Origin: Golubevia sp. BC0850
Lineage: Eukaryota; Basidiomycota; Exobasidiomycetes; Golubeviales; Golubeviaceae
Assembly (NCBI GenBank): GCA_012976225.1
Contig: JAAVVG010000018.1
Location: forward strand, 124,001-188,000
Length of the DNA: 64,000 bases
Direction of reading: 5' to 3'
In this document: positions 21,656-32,851 of the stretch, piece after piece
Layout: every line of letters starts with the position of its first letter
Position numbering within the stretch: the first letter of the stretch is position 1
Made by a program: the position numbers and the translations under genes
The notes under the pieces: generated by a model
The model's input: the letters and a program-made list of their open reading frames with translations, nothing else
Told to the model about the DNA's origin: nothing
Databases searched by the model: none

Positions 21656-22542
21656 GTTGATTTGAAGTTCCGTTGAAGTTGAGTTGAGTTGAGTTGATTG
21701 AGAAGATCTGAGATCTGAGAGTTTGACGACGTTGATAGTAGTCGATACACTTGAAAGTCTTGAATCACTCGAGACTAGCTTGAGAGATTTTAGAGATGAG
21801 GAAAACAATTGGCAAAAAAGTTGTGAGGTGACGCAGTCCCTACTTTGAGCTTTTGAGCTTGGAGAGATAAACGAAAGTTGAGAAAAACAAAAGTGAAAAA
21901 GGGGTTGACTTGTGGGACTGCCGGTCTCCAAAGAGAGTCTATTTGAAAATTGAAGAAGAAAATGAAGAAGAAAAAGGACAAGAGAAGATGAGGAGAAGAG
22001 AGAGAAACGAGTGAGGAAAGTGACCCTTCTTATACCTTTTCAGAGTAACTGAGTATCTGACGCCCAACTATCAGACTGAGAGATAGAGTAGAATATAATT
22101 ACGGCAATTCTCAAGATTTGTTAGGAAGTCGACCATGCTTTGGGAGGACGTTAAAATTTGAGATACTCAATCGACGCCCATCTCCTATGGCCAGAACGTT
22201 AACTCTGAATGAAGGCGCCTAATTTCTCAGAGATGAGAGGAAAGACCTTTTCGAAGGCATTACTGAGTGACTTCAAAGATTTGAGACCTTGGGAAAAGAA
22301 AGTGAAGAAGTTCAGCCCCGTGACGAGTCGGCGTCCTACTCTATGACTGAGACTCTGGCAGCGACGCCCAAACTCCAACCCTACTCCCTTGCCCAAGAAT
22401 TGAGGACAGACCATCCTGATTGGAATTTTGAGTTTCAAAGCACTTCACATTTCGTAGGTTAAAAGGGGCATGTGTCCAAGAACAGATGTGAGCAAAAAGA
22501 GGATACAATAGAAACATCGCAACTCATCCGTCTTTGACCAAA
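21656..22542. other. Intergenic, same-strand gap
   Basis: Promoter and 5' UTR of the Ser/Thr-rich gene plus the 3' flank of cyanase. Apart from the TATA-like site, no supported feature. Confidence 0.45.
22029..22034 (-). promoter_or_regulatory. Possible TATA box of the Ser/Thr-rich gene
   Basis: TATAAG on the minus strand in the context AAAAGGTATAAGAAGG, about 370 bp before the start codon, implying a long 5' UTR. The small secreted protein gene at 40.6 kb has a very similar AAAGGTATAAAAG. Confidence 0.4.
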
Positions 22543-23913
22543 CTACCAACGACGGTAAGGTAAGAACTTTCCGTTGAGCGTAATCTTAAAAAAAAAGGAG
22601 AATGAAAATCAGCATTAAGATCAAGCAGGTTACTGTTGAATCCTGAAGAAACAGAACCTACCTTGACTCTGTCGCCTTTTGGATCCGCGACTCTCTCGAT
22701 ATCACCTTCGAAATCGATAGCACTCATGATACCATCTCCGAATTTCTCATGAATCATGTGCTGAAGAGTAAGAAGGAAAGAGAAAAATGATTGGGGAAGG
22801 AAGGTGAGATGAAGTCTCTCATCTTGAAGACAAGTCTAGGGGGCGAGATGAAGACTCTCAAACAACTCACCTTGATCTGAAAGGAATTAGAGTGAAGGAG
22901 GATGAAAAGAAATGAACGAGGTTTAGTTTCTCAAAGGTGATTTTGGGGAGGGATGAAGAGATCTAGAGACTGAGAGAATTCTTGAAGAAATTGTGCGGTT
23001 CGAAAGACAGCTTTGCCTTTGACTTGCAACTCACTGGGTATCCGTAGTTCATAAGCCATTCGTATAGACGGTAGATGACTGGATCTGATTGATAAGAAGG
23101 CAAACGGAGGAAGGACGTTTAGTCGGATTGGAGCTCGAAGATAGAGGGAAGAAACGTTGAGACTTCACGATGAGAGAATGAGGAAATGACCCAAAGTCAT
23201 GCTGGGAAACGAGACAGTCTTCTGAAAATCTCATTTCAAAGATTCAGCATGTTAAAGTAGCATAGCAGCGGCTTGTCTCATCTCAAAAGTAGCACCTCTC
23301 ATTCTCTTCCAGTGATGCTCTCTCCTTCCACTCAATCTCCTTTTCGCTCTTAGCAGCTCTTGACCTGAACCAGCTGATGACAAATGATACACTCACCTCT
23401 TGGAGGCATTTCACCCAAACCTCTATCAGGCCAGAAACTTTCTCCTAGAGCTTCATCCAAATATTGCTGTCTGATGTCCAAAGATTTAGCAAGAGCTTCT
23501 AAGTCTTTCTTCTCTGGTTTGGCTTGTCCGTAGAAACTTTCAAAGAGGAGAAAAGAGAAACCGAGTGAGTAAGAGAAGGATTGGATGACATTGAGAGATG
23601 GCGAATTGGAATACAAGGTAGCGTTCTGGACGGCTAACTCGGTGGAAGGTTGTGGAAAAAGGCGAGACTCTCATCTATAGCACCTCTTATGGAAGAGGAG
23701 AAAAGAGATTTCATCTATCTCAAGAAAGATGAAATTAATCGATGGAGAGGTAGAATTGATTACTCACATTGCAGCAGTATACATTTCTGATCTTCCAATT
23801 TCTTTAGAGATTTGTTCAAAACTCTTTCCAGATTTGACTTTACTCTCATGCATTTGAGAGAAGATTGATGGTAGAGTTGATAAAACTCCAACTTTGTTAG
23901 CTGATTGAGACAT
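22543..23913 (-). CDS. Cyanate hydratase (cyanase)
   Basis: Six exons (23913-23768, 23536-23397, 23084-23035, 22876-22871, 22760-22662, 22584-22543) encode 160 residues, the usual fungal length. The enzyme converts cyanate and bicarbonate to ammonia and CO2. The N-terminal helical domain reads [20 protein letters not shown] and [20 protein letters not shown]. The catalytic domain carries the expected residues with family spacing: Arg101 and Glu104 in VIYRLYEWL and Ser127 in [10 protein letters not shown]. The C-terminus [10 protein letters not shown] is a family signature. Exon 4 is only six nucleotides (Ile-Lys, completing [13 protein letters not shown]); skipping it would drop two residues without a frameshift. 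No carbonic anhydrase gene lies beside it here. Confidence 0.95.
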
Positions 23914-24359
23914 AACTGATGAACTAGAGTGGGTGGGAAGAGAAGAGGGAAGGATAGGTCAGAAGCTTATCGATTCTGCTCTATTTTATAGTGGAGCGGA
24001 GCGGCCTTTGGTTTGATCATGAACTCTCTCCATCTCATCTTCCTTATCTTTCGGCTTTCTATTCAAGTAAAGTAGCTTTCTTTTTCAATTTTTTAATCAA
24101 TCAACAGAATCCCGTACAGAAACTCTTCTTTCGATTGGAGAAGAAACTTCTTGGCTTGAAGTCATTCGACATCTTCTACTTGTGTTATCTTTCTTATCTT
24201 GCATTTCCACCCTCCATTCCAGGACAACTCGACAAAAGACAAAATAGAATTGGAAATCGGATTGAAAACAAGACTGGAGCAAACGAAATGCAATATGCTA
24301 ACAAGATAGAGAGAGAGACCTTGACCCATTTTCTATCTTTGATGTTGATACTTCTCTCC
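23914..24359. other. Intergenic, same-strand gap
   Basis: The cyanase promoter and the 3' UTR of the phosphomannose isomerase gene. A plus-strand frame covering this stretch is antisense and not convincing. Confidence 0.45.
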
Positions 24360-26583
24360 TTAAACCTCGACAAAAGCTCTAAACAATTCCAATCCCTCCT
24401 TCCCAGCCTGAAAGACCACTTCTTTCCCGGAAGCAACGAACCAAACGCTTCCTGTCCTCAATTCCATTTCTAATCCATCAATCTTTCCTTCCCCTTTAGT
24501 AACAATCAAAACACTAGGTCCCTGAACCTCTCTCATCTTCTCTTCTTCACCTCCTTTAATTTCACTTCTCACCACACTGAATTCCTCAATCGGTGGATCA
24601 TACAACCAACTATTTTCAGATCCGAATTTTGAAGCTTTCATTCTTCTATTCCCACTTTCTCTATGATCATAAGTTAACATGTCAACCAACACTTCAACAT
24701 CTCTTCGTTTGGGAGTTAAACCTGCTCTAACTACATTATCTGATGCTGCCATACATTCAACTGCATCTCCTGATAAATAGGCATGAGGTTCATTGGCTCC
24801 TAAAAATATGGCTTCTCCAGGTGAAAGTTTTAGATGAGATAAAAGGAATGTACAGAAAATTCCAATATCTCCTGGGTATTGTTCATTTAATCTTAAAACC
24901 AGTTCGACCAATTCTTGAGATATTTCGAATTGATTTGAAATACCATTACTTGAACCATTACTTTGAAGTTTGAAAGAGGAATATCTTGAACATAAATCCT
25001 TTAATTTCCTTTCAACTTTCTTTTCATCTGCTTTCATCAACCTTGAAAATACTTCTTTCAACAAAGATTTGGCTTCTTTAGAACTTGATTCCATCCTTTC
25101 TAATCTTTCAGAAATTTTTAAAGCTTCTTCAGATGATTCGAAAAGTAATGATTGGAATTCAGGAACGTCTTTTAAGAATTTCGAGATCTCAGAGAGAGGT
25201 CTAAATCCACAGAAAGCTTCGAATGGAGTTAGAGCAATTGCCATTTCTGGTTTATGGTTGTCGTCTGCGAGAAAATCAGAAGTTTGAGAAGCGCAAAAGT
25301 CAACACAACACCACTGAAAGCGAAACCTCGAAATCCTTTTGTTGGGCAAAAGGTATACACGCACTAACCTTTATAAACATCTGGCATTTTCCTATGCAAT
25401 TCTTCAGCCAATACCTTATCCGGATGAGCTTGAATACTCAAAGCTTTCCCAACACTTAAGATCTTGAACAAAAATGGTAAAGCTCCAGTATCTTTTTCCC
25501 TTTGTTTAGATTCTCTTCTTTCTGTTCCGTTTGTTGAGAAGTCGGAAGCCTCTTGAATTCCAGTTCCATAGCGTTTTAGAACTGATGAACCTAGCAGGGA
25601 AGGATTTGAATTGAGGTAAGAAGATAAAGTAGGTGTGGAAGTTGAGGAGGAGGTTGAAGATGAAGATGAGGATGAAGGATTAGAAGCTAGATGTGATGGA
25701 AGTGAAGGATGAGTTCCCATCCATAACTGAAAAAGGGGGGACAAAAGCAAAGGTGGTTAGGAGAGAGAAAACGTGGGGAGAGAGGGTCGGACTTCAAGAA
25801 ATGATTGAGCTCATTGGACTGCCTTCTAGAATTTCGGCGATCTTGGGACAGAGGTCGGGAGTGTTGAAAGGAGCACGTGAGTTGAAGATAGCTCTAGTAG
25901 ATGATTGATCAACATTGGAGAGCTCTGCCGCATGGGTTTTGGGAGAGGGAGAGGTTTCGGGAAGAGAGGCATCTTTGGCTGTGCGAGCTGGAGTGGCAGC
26001 TCTCCAGTTGCTTAAAATGGAGCTGGAACGAGAAGGTAAAGCTCGGAGTGACAAGTGCACATCAATTTGAATAGCTTCTCCACAGCATGAAGCAGACCTC
26101 TGGGAGAGTTTCGAGCTGTAGGAGCTGTTCCATCTGAAGTTGCTGCGTGCAGCATCTCCTACTCTATCCCTCAACTTCTCCAGGGCTTCAACGTTCCCTT
26201 CATGATTCCACCACGACTTTTGCACTCATGATGATCTATCCAATAGATTATCACCGCCCTACCATCTCCAGCCCCAACCACACGTTCCCAACCCTCAACC
26301 CAAGATACAACCGACAACTCACCTCTGCGAACTTCTCCTCTCCTTGATCATCTTTCCCAATAAATTTAGCTACCAGACTACCTTGATTAGCCTTGATTCC
26401 CCAATCATAAGATTGACTTGAGCATTTCAATTGGAAGATCTGTCCAAGAGGACCTGAATTTGTTGAACTTTCACCATTCATTGAGGAGATTGAAGAAGTT
26501 GAGGATGAATTGGAAAGTTGGCCTGAAAGCGCTTTCAATCGTTTGGTTGAAGTAGAGGAAGTCAGATTGGGCAAAAGAATCAA
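24360..26583 (-). CDS. Mannose-6-phosphate isomerase, type I
   Basis: Three exons (26583-26323, 25726-25369, 25264-24360) encode 507 residues. The zinc enzyme interconverts fructose-6-P and mannose-6-P in the cytosol, feeding GDP-mannose and Dol-P-Man synthesis. Motifs are QSYDWGIKANQGSLVAK, LWMGTHPSLPS (split by intron 1), the zinc-binding SIQAHPDK (about 184-191), HKPEMAIALTPFEAFCGFRP, and GANEPHAYLSGDAVECMAAS (about 363-382), then GLTPKRRDVEVLVDMLTY. A Ser-rich low-complexity insert follows LWMGTHPSLPS. The start at 26583 gives a Ser/Thr-rich lead of about 32 residues; a later in-frame ATG just before NGESSTNSG is also possible. Intron 1 is 596 nt, far longer than typical here, and contains a 143-codon same-strand frame I do not accept as a gene. 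Confidence 0.93.
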
Positions 26584-28387
26584 AAGGCAAGGGAATGGGT
26601 TTGCTTAAATAGTTTTGAATGAAGGTGGTTTGGTTCTTTCGAACAAAATAGAGTCGGACCTCTCTGACTTGAGTTCGGAGCTCCTAACAAACACGGTGTC
26701 AAACAACACCATTTCGTTGTTCGCGGTTGGTTCGAAAATTAAAATAGCTAGGAACTAAAGTTTTCAAAATCTCTTTTCTCGCTCGAGACGGCGCTTTGAG
26801 GGTCGACAAAACCTTGGTTTTGGGCATGAAGATTTTTTACTCCTCGGACATCTTCTCTGTGTGTCTACACTCTCTTTCTCTTCAAACTCACTCCGTATAT
26901 ACTCGGAGCTCCTAGTGACCCGCACATCCTATGTATAGAACCCCGAAACTGGAAAAAGCCAAAGTCTGGCAGGATAAATCGAGGACATTCGTTTTCTCCT
27001 TCTTTGTGAGAGCTGGAGGATGGAAACCTTGAGCTGTCAACGTGCTTTGGGAGGCTCCAGAACCTATTCGTAGAAGGAGTTCAGATATGAGTACAGTCTT
27101 TCTTGGAAGTTGGAAAGCAGGCGTTAAGGAGTTCTCTGTCGACAAGATGGAATAGGCCCTTAAATGAAAGTAGCTTCACTCGCAGTCGCGCGCTAGCTCT
27201 CACTCGATTCCCGTCAGTATTGTGGCTTTTTCGGTAATTCTGTAACTTCTTCAAGATTGATGGTCTTTTCTTTGTTTCACCTGGACGAAGAGCTCTTCGT
27301 CCTCAAAGAGGGGGGGTACTGGGAAATCTCATGCTTTGTTCTTCTCGAGAACCATCAAAATACCTCAATTGTCTCCCTAGATTTGAGAGTCTACCATACG
27401 ATTCCTGCCTCTAGAGCCAAGGGAGATCAAACAGTTCTAGAATATACCGCGCGATCGTCCCAGTCGCCACTCTTGGGCGGAGAGTCGCAATCAAATCTTT
27501 CCAGCCATTTTTTTTGCAAGGGGTGAGGTGCTGACAAGCCAGTGAATTTTTGAGAGAGAAGACAATAGCATTTTTCCTCAGCAAAAAAAATAGTCAGATA
27601 GGCAGGAAGGGGGTTCCAAAGGCAAGAATGGGAAAATGCCAGAAGGCAGAGATAGCTTCTAGCCTTCTAAGATATTCAAGGTCTCGGCATTTCACTAGTT
27701 CACTAGAGTAGCTAGGTAAATCAAAATTTCTTCTGGTCAGACTAAATCTTGTGGACGAGCAAGACTTCGTCAGCTCATGCGCTGAGCAAAAGCTCGTTGT
27801 CATCGACAAGACTTCTCTTATCTCTCGCGAAGTGGTTGTCCCACTATCAAATACCCCGCAAAGTTCAAGAGAACTAGGCTGGAAACATGGGGGAATGGGA
27901 AGAGCGAAAGTTTCAAAGGGTGGCTCAATCGCTTCGTCTCGAACGAGGCAGCCCCTTCTTTCTTGTTCCGTAAGTGGACGGGACGATTCTACAGCTCGAG
28001 ACGAAGAAATCTCACCGTTTTACTCTACTTCGCAACGTGAAAGAACACAGCTTGCGGCAGAACGGGAGGATGGAACGTCACGGTGAACTAGAAAGACGAG
28101 GACCCAAGCCTCGAAAATTCTCCCGCCCCTCCATTTGGAAGACAGCTCTGATCTCTCCATCTGACGTCAAGCTGCAAAATCGAGGAGAAGAAGGGGGAAT
28201 TTTCTGTTCAATCGACGGTTCCTTCCTTCGGGGCCGCTTGATTTTAGCGTCTTCTTGATTCTCTCCGCACTACTTTTTTGAAGTTGGGAAAGAAGTTCCC
28301 CCACGAGATCCACTTGAGAGGTATTTAAAGGATGGAAAGTTCTTTCCGACTTCTTCATCCCCCTCATCCCCATCTTCTTCAAGCAGT
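26584..28387. other. 1.8-kb divergent intergenic region
   Basis: The largest gene-free stretch, between the 5' ends of the phosphomannose isomerase and alpha-glucosidase genes. Frames such as minus 26912-27145 and plus 27751-28086 have no recognisable family or splice structure. The decamer CGGAGCTCCT occurs twice (about 26680 and 26905). It may hold regulatory sequence for the glucosidase or a small unannotated gene. Confidence 0.4.
28322..28329 (+). promoter_or_regulatory. Probable TATA box of the alpha-glucosidase gene
   Basis: TATTTAAA about 60 bp before the start codon, in a short CT-rich leader. Confidence 0.5.
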
Positions 28388-31300
28388 ATGAGATCGATCT
28401 GTATCCTGTCGACCGTACTTTTCTTAGGAATTTCAAGTGCTTTGGCGGCTCCGGCCCCAGCGTATCAAGGATCTTTCTTACCTCGTCAAGACTCAAATGA
28501 TACTTCTTCCTCTGATATGCAAGGGATTGACGCTACATATGATGTTACCAAATGTCCAGGTGAGTTTTTGAAAGAGAGAGACTCGAAAATTGCGTCGGAA
28601 GCTAGAGCGTTGGACTCTGACCCCTCCACACCGTCTCTCCTCCTCTCTCTCCTTTCAGGGTACGCGTTGGGCGAAATCAAGCAGGCCGGTTCCGGGTTTG
28701 GATTCACTGCTCCTCTGACTCTAGCAGGTGAAGCCTGTAATGCTTATGGAGTTGACATCAAAAACCTAACTTTGGCAGTCGTTTACGAAAAGCCTCATCA
28801 GCTTCACGTTCACGTCTACGACACAGCCAAAGCTCAATATCAGTTACCTTTGGACGTCATCTTTACTAGGCCGGACTCTGATCCTGAAACAGTTCAAGGT
28901 GTAACGGCAGACGAATCAGATTTGGTCTTCAATCACTCAGAAAATGCACCTTTCGAGTTCTGGATTTCGAGAAAGGATGGAGGAGACGTCATCTTTGATA
29001 CTAGGAAAGAGAATATCCCAACTTACGAGGACGCTTTGGAGAACAGCAGTTCGAGCAAGAGAAACACCACAGCTATGCCTGCTCATGAAATGATTGTGAG
29101 TTGAAGACTTGAAGAGTATGAGTTCTTGGTCCCTCCCTGCACTCTTCTGATGCCCAAATCTATCTCTCCTTCGGCAGTTCGAGAATCAGTATCTTCAACT
29201 TTCTTCTGCTCTTCCAAAGGATGCTTCAATCTATGGTCTTGGTGAAGCATACAGTGGAACTTTCAGACGTGACAACCAGAATACTGTCCAACCTTTCTAC
29301 ACCCTCGATGCCGGGGATCCGATTGACTCGAACATGTCAGTAACCTAGCTAAATGGAAGAGGAAGTAAAGGAGAGAAAGGAAATGGAGAAAGAAAGTCAC
29401 TCACTCTCTACCAACTCTGTTGTTCTTTTCTTCTCATCTGCGCGCTCCAGGTACGGATACCATCCTATTTACACTGAGGCTCGATTGTCATCCGATAACT
29501 CTTCGGTCAAGACTCATGCCGTCTACCTTCAAAATACTGCCGGAATGGACGTCATCTTGAGAGAACGTTTGATTCAATACAGAGCGATCGGAGGAACTTT
29601 GGACTTCAGATTCTTCTCCGGGGATGCCTCCCCCGCTTCGGATTCTACCCCCTCGATTGGGTCAAACTCTACGGAAATCGATACCCCCGATTTGATGGAA
29701 CGTCAAGATATGGAAACTTCCAACGCTACCTCAGCCGCTGTCTCGAAAGTCAACTCTGTCAACACTGCCATCTCTCAATACGTTCAGTTCATTGGTCTGC
29801 CTCTTATGGCTCCTGAATGGAGCTTCGGATTCCATCTGTGTCGTTGGGGCTACACTAACGTGAGCGATACTCAAGGTGAGCACTGAAGAGGAAACCAAGT
29901 GAAGGCTTCTCAAAGCGACTCTCATCAAATATTCTTGTCCTTTCACAACCCCCTTCACCTCCTTCCGCCCTTGTTTCCCTTCTGCCTCTCCGATTTACCA
30001 CTCAGCTATCGTCGACTCTATGAGAGAAGCCGACATCCCTCTCGAAACCATGTGGAATGACATTGATTATTGTGAGTGTCGTATTCACCTTTGCAAACTC
30101 GAACCCAGACTGGCTTGTTACTGACTACTTGCTACCTTCCTTTCCTTCCCGTCTTCTCCAGTGCAAATCTTCCGAGACTTCACCACCGACCCAAGCCGCT
30201 TCCCTCAAGGAGAGATGAAGAACTTTACCGATGGACTCAAAGCCAACTTCCAACACTACATCCCCATCATCGATGGAGCTATTCCAGTCCCGAATGACAA
30301 CGGCTCGGATATCTACAACCCTTACACGGTCGGTACCGATATGGACATCTTCATCAAGAACGCCAATGGATCTCAATACTTAGGTTCAGTTTGGCCAGGT
30401 ATTACCGTCTTCGTCGACCAATCTGCTGATTCTGCTCAAAATTGGTGGAACGAAGTATACGCCAACTTCACTCAAATTGTGGATTTCAGCGGAATATGGT
30501 TTGATATGATAGGTCAGTCCCTTAAATAAAAGAATAAATTAAAAAAAAGGCGCTTTCTCCGATGCAACTCTCATCATTTCAAGCTAACCTCCCTTTCTTG
30601 CTCTCCCAATTTGATCCTTTCCTTCAGAACCATCTTCTTTCTGCATCGGATCTTGTGGTACCGGTGCTGATCTCTCAGTATCTCAAGCTCACGTCGCTGC
30701 CACCTCCGTGTCAAACTACCCTGAGGGCTACAACAACGCCACTGCTGGAAACTCCGGAAACATCACCGTCAACGGAACCTACACCTACTCTCCAGAAAGC
30801 AACGGAGACACTCCCGTCGTCTCACGTAGAAGCCTTCTCCCCGACACCTTGGAGAGGAGAGATGGAACTGGAGATGTGACCACCTTCGCCTACCAGAATG
30901 AGACTCATCGTTATCTTTTGAAGTGAGTAGCTGTCGCTCATCACGTTTCTCAGTTGATCAACAATCTGACCTTTCACACCGCTGCGTCGTCTCTTCAATC
31001 AGCCCTCCTTACGCCATCCATAATGGGCAGCACTCATCTGAAGGTCCCCTCATCGACAACTTGGCGAAGAAAAGTGTTTCTCCAGAAGCCATCTCTCAAG
31101 GTGGTCATTTCTACGATCTTCATAACCTCGACGGAACTTTGGCGACTCAACATACCTTCAATGCTCTGAGAGAGAACAGACCCGATGAAAGACCTTTCAT
31201 CGTCGCTAGGTCATCGTACCCAGGATTCGGACAATATGGCCATCATTGGCTAGGAGACAATTATTCTAAGTGGCTCTATCTCCAAAAGGTAAGTTGGCAT

Positions 31301-32449
31301 CCCAATCTTCTCCGCTCGCTTCCGATTTCTCTGTTGACTGACCAGAGCTCATCCTATCGACCTCCAGAACGTACAAGGTCTGCTACAATTCCAGCTCTTC
31401 GGTGTTCCAATGATCGGATCCGATACCTGTGGTTTCAATGGTAATACTGATGAGGTGAGTAGAGAAGCGCGGGAATGAACGAAGATGCGAGCGCTAAGAT
31501 GAGACGACCCTCCCCTCTGTCCTCTCCTCTAGGAACTCTGCAACAGATGGATGATGGCCGGAGCCTGGTCACCCTTCTTCAGAAATCATAATACCGAGGG
31601 AGCGTTAAGCCAAGAACCTTTCAGATGGGACTCGGTCGCCAACGCATCTAGGATCGCTCTTTACAAGAGAATGGAGGTTCTACCAACTCTTTACTCCATC
31701 ATGGCTAGAGCCACTCAAAGTGGAGCACCAGCTATTCGGTGAGTGATTACCTTTAGCATCGTTCTTTGGGAGTGTATCTCGTTGCTAATGACAACTCCTC
31801 CTTCTTCCTTCTCAGCGCTCTTTGGTACGAATTCCCAGAACACTTCGACGCTCTCAAAGGATCAGACTCGCAATATCTATTCGGAGACTCTCTGCTAGTC
31901 ACCCCAGTCATGGAACCAAATGTCACCACCGTCAAAGGATTCTTCCCAAAGAACGGAGCTCCATGGAGAAACATCTACTCTCACGAAACTCTCGACACCG
32001 AGTATGACACCAACTCAACGATCTCAGCCCCTCTCTCAACCATCAACGTTCACATGAGAGCCGGTTCTGCTTTCCTGACTTACCAAGATGTCAAGTACAC
32101 TACCAAGGAGACTAGGGATGGACAGTACTCGATGCTCGTTTCCTTGACCGACGACGAGACTGCGAAAGGAGACGCTTACCTCGACGACGGAGTCTCTTTC
32201 AACGCTACCTCCAAGGATCTCACTTTCAACGTCTCTAACTCAACTCTCTCAACTACTGCCGCTGGAGAGTACGCTATCAACCAAACCTTGGGTTCCGTCA
32301 CTATCCTCGGAGTCAAGAGCCAGCCTCAAAACGTGACCGTGATGGGGTCAGCAGCTTCTAACTTCACTTACGAAGAAGCGCTTCAAAGACTCAATGTTAC
32401 TGCTTTACAAGGTGATCTTAATAACGACTTCAGCCTCAACTGGGCTTAG
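28388..32449 (+). CDS. Secreted glycoside hydrolase family 31 alpha-glucosidase
   Basis: Eleven exons (28388-28559, 28659-29095, 29178-29335, 29451-29875, 30006-30071, 30162-30512, 30628-30922, 31003-31288, 31368-31454, 31533-31738, 31816-32449) encode 1038 residues. It begins with a signal peptide ([17 protein letters not shown]) and an early LPRQD basic site. It would release glucose from maltose or other alpha-glucosides outside the cell. GH31 landmarks are [41 protein letters not shown]-like [28 protein letters not shown] with the nucleophile Asp near 534, [20 protein letters not shown], and LGDNYS with the acid/base Asp near 720; [21 protein letters not shown] follows in two exons. Many N-glycosylation sequons fit secretion. 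The residue after DM in the nucleophile motif is Ile where Asn or Ser is common. Confidence 0.93.
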
Positions 32450-32851
32450 ATATACCCAAATCACACACCTTTTGCTTCAATTCTTCCGCCGATCCTCATT
32501 CTTTTAGATGTAAACCGACCTCACCTTTTCACTTACTCGAATGAAAAGAACTTTTCCTGAACTAACTTCAATGCCTTATGGCTTGAGCGAGATTTCAGTC
32601 GAATGTTAACACTTGTTGACGTGTGCTTTTCTGGGTGCGAACTTTACTGAGACTGCGAGGTCGGCAGCTTTGGGTATCGATCTCAAAATCAAACCCACCT
32701 CTTCTCACTCTTCCTCAAGTTAAATTCCTGCACATCAAGGGCTGATATCAAGGAATCTTCACCAACTTTCCATCCGAACAACCTAATTGGAAGTGCTGGA
32801 AGTTAGGGAGGTGTAAACAGCTTTCCTCTCCTCCTCGTCCTACTGGCAGTC
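32450..32851. other. Intergenic, same-strand gap
   Basis: The 3' UTR of the glucosidase and the promoter of the O-mannosyltransferase gene. No clear element. Confidence 0.45.

Noticed and set aside
23991-24473. 160-codon plus-strand frame before and over the phosphomannose isomerase 3' end
   Set aside because: Overlaps antisense to a well-supported gene and has no signal peptide, domain or splice logic.
25794-26225. 143-codon minus-strand frame inside the phosphomannose isomerase intron
   Set aside because: No recognisable domain or splice context and average composition; kept only as a question under the long-intron finding.
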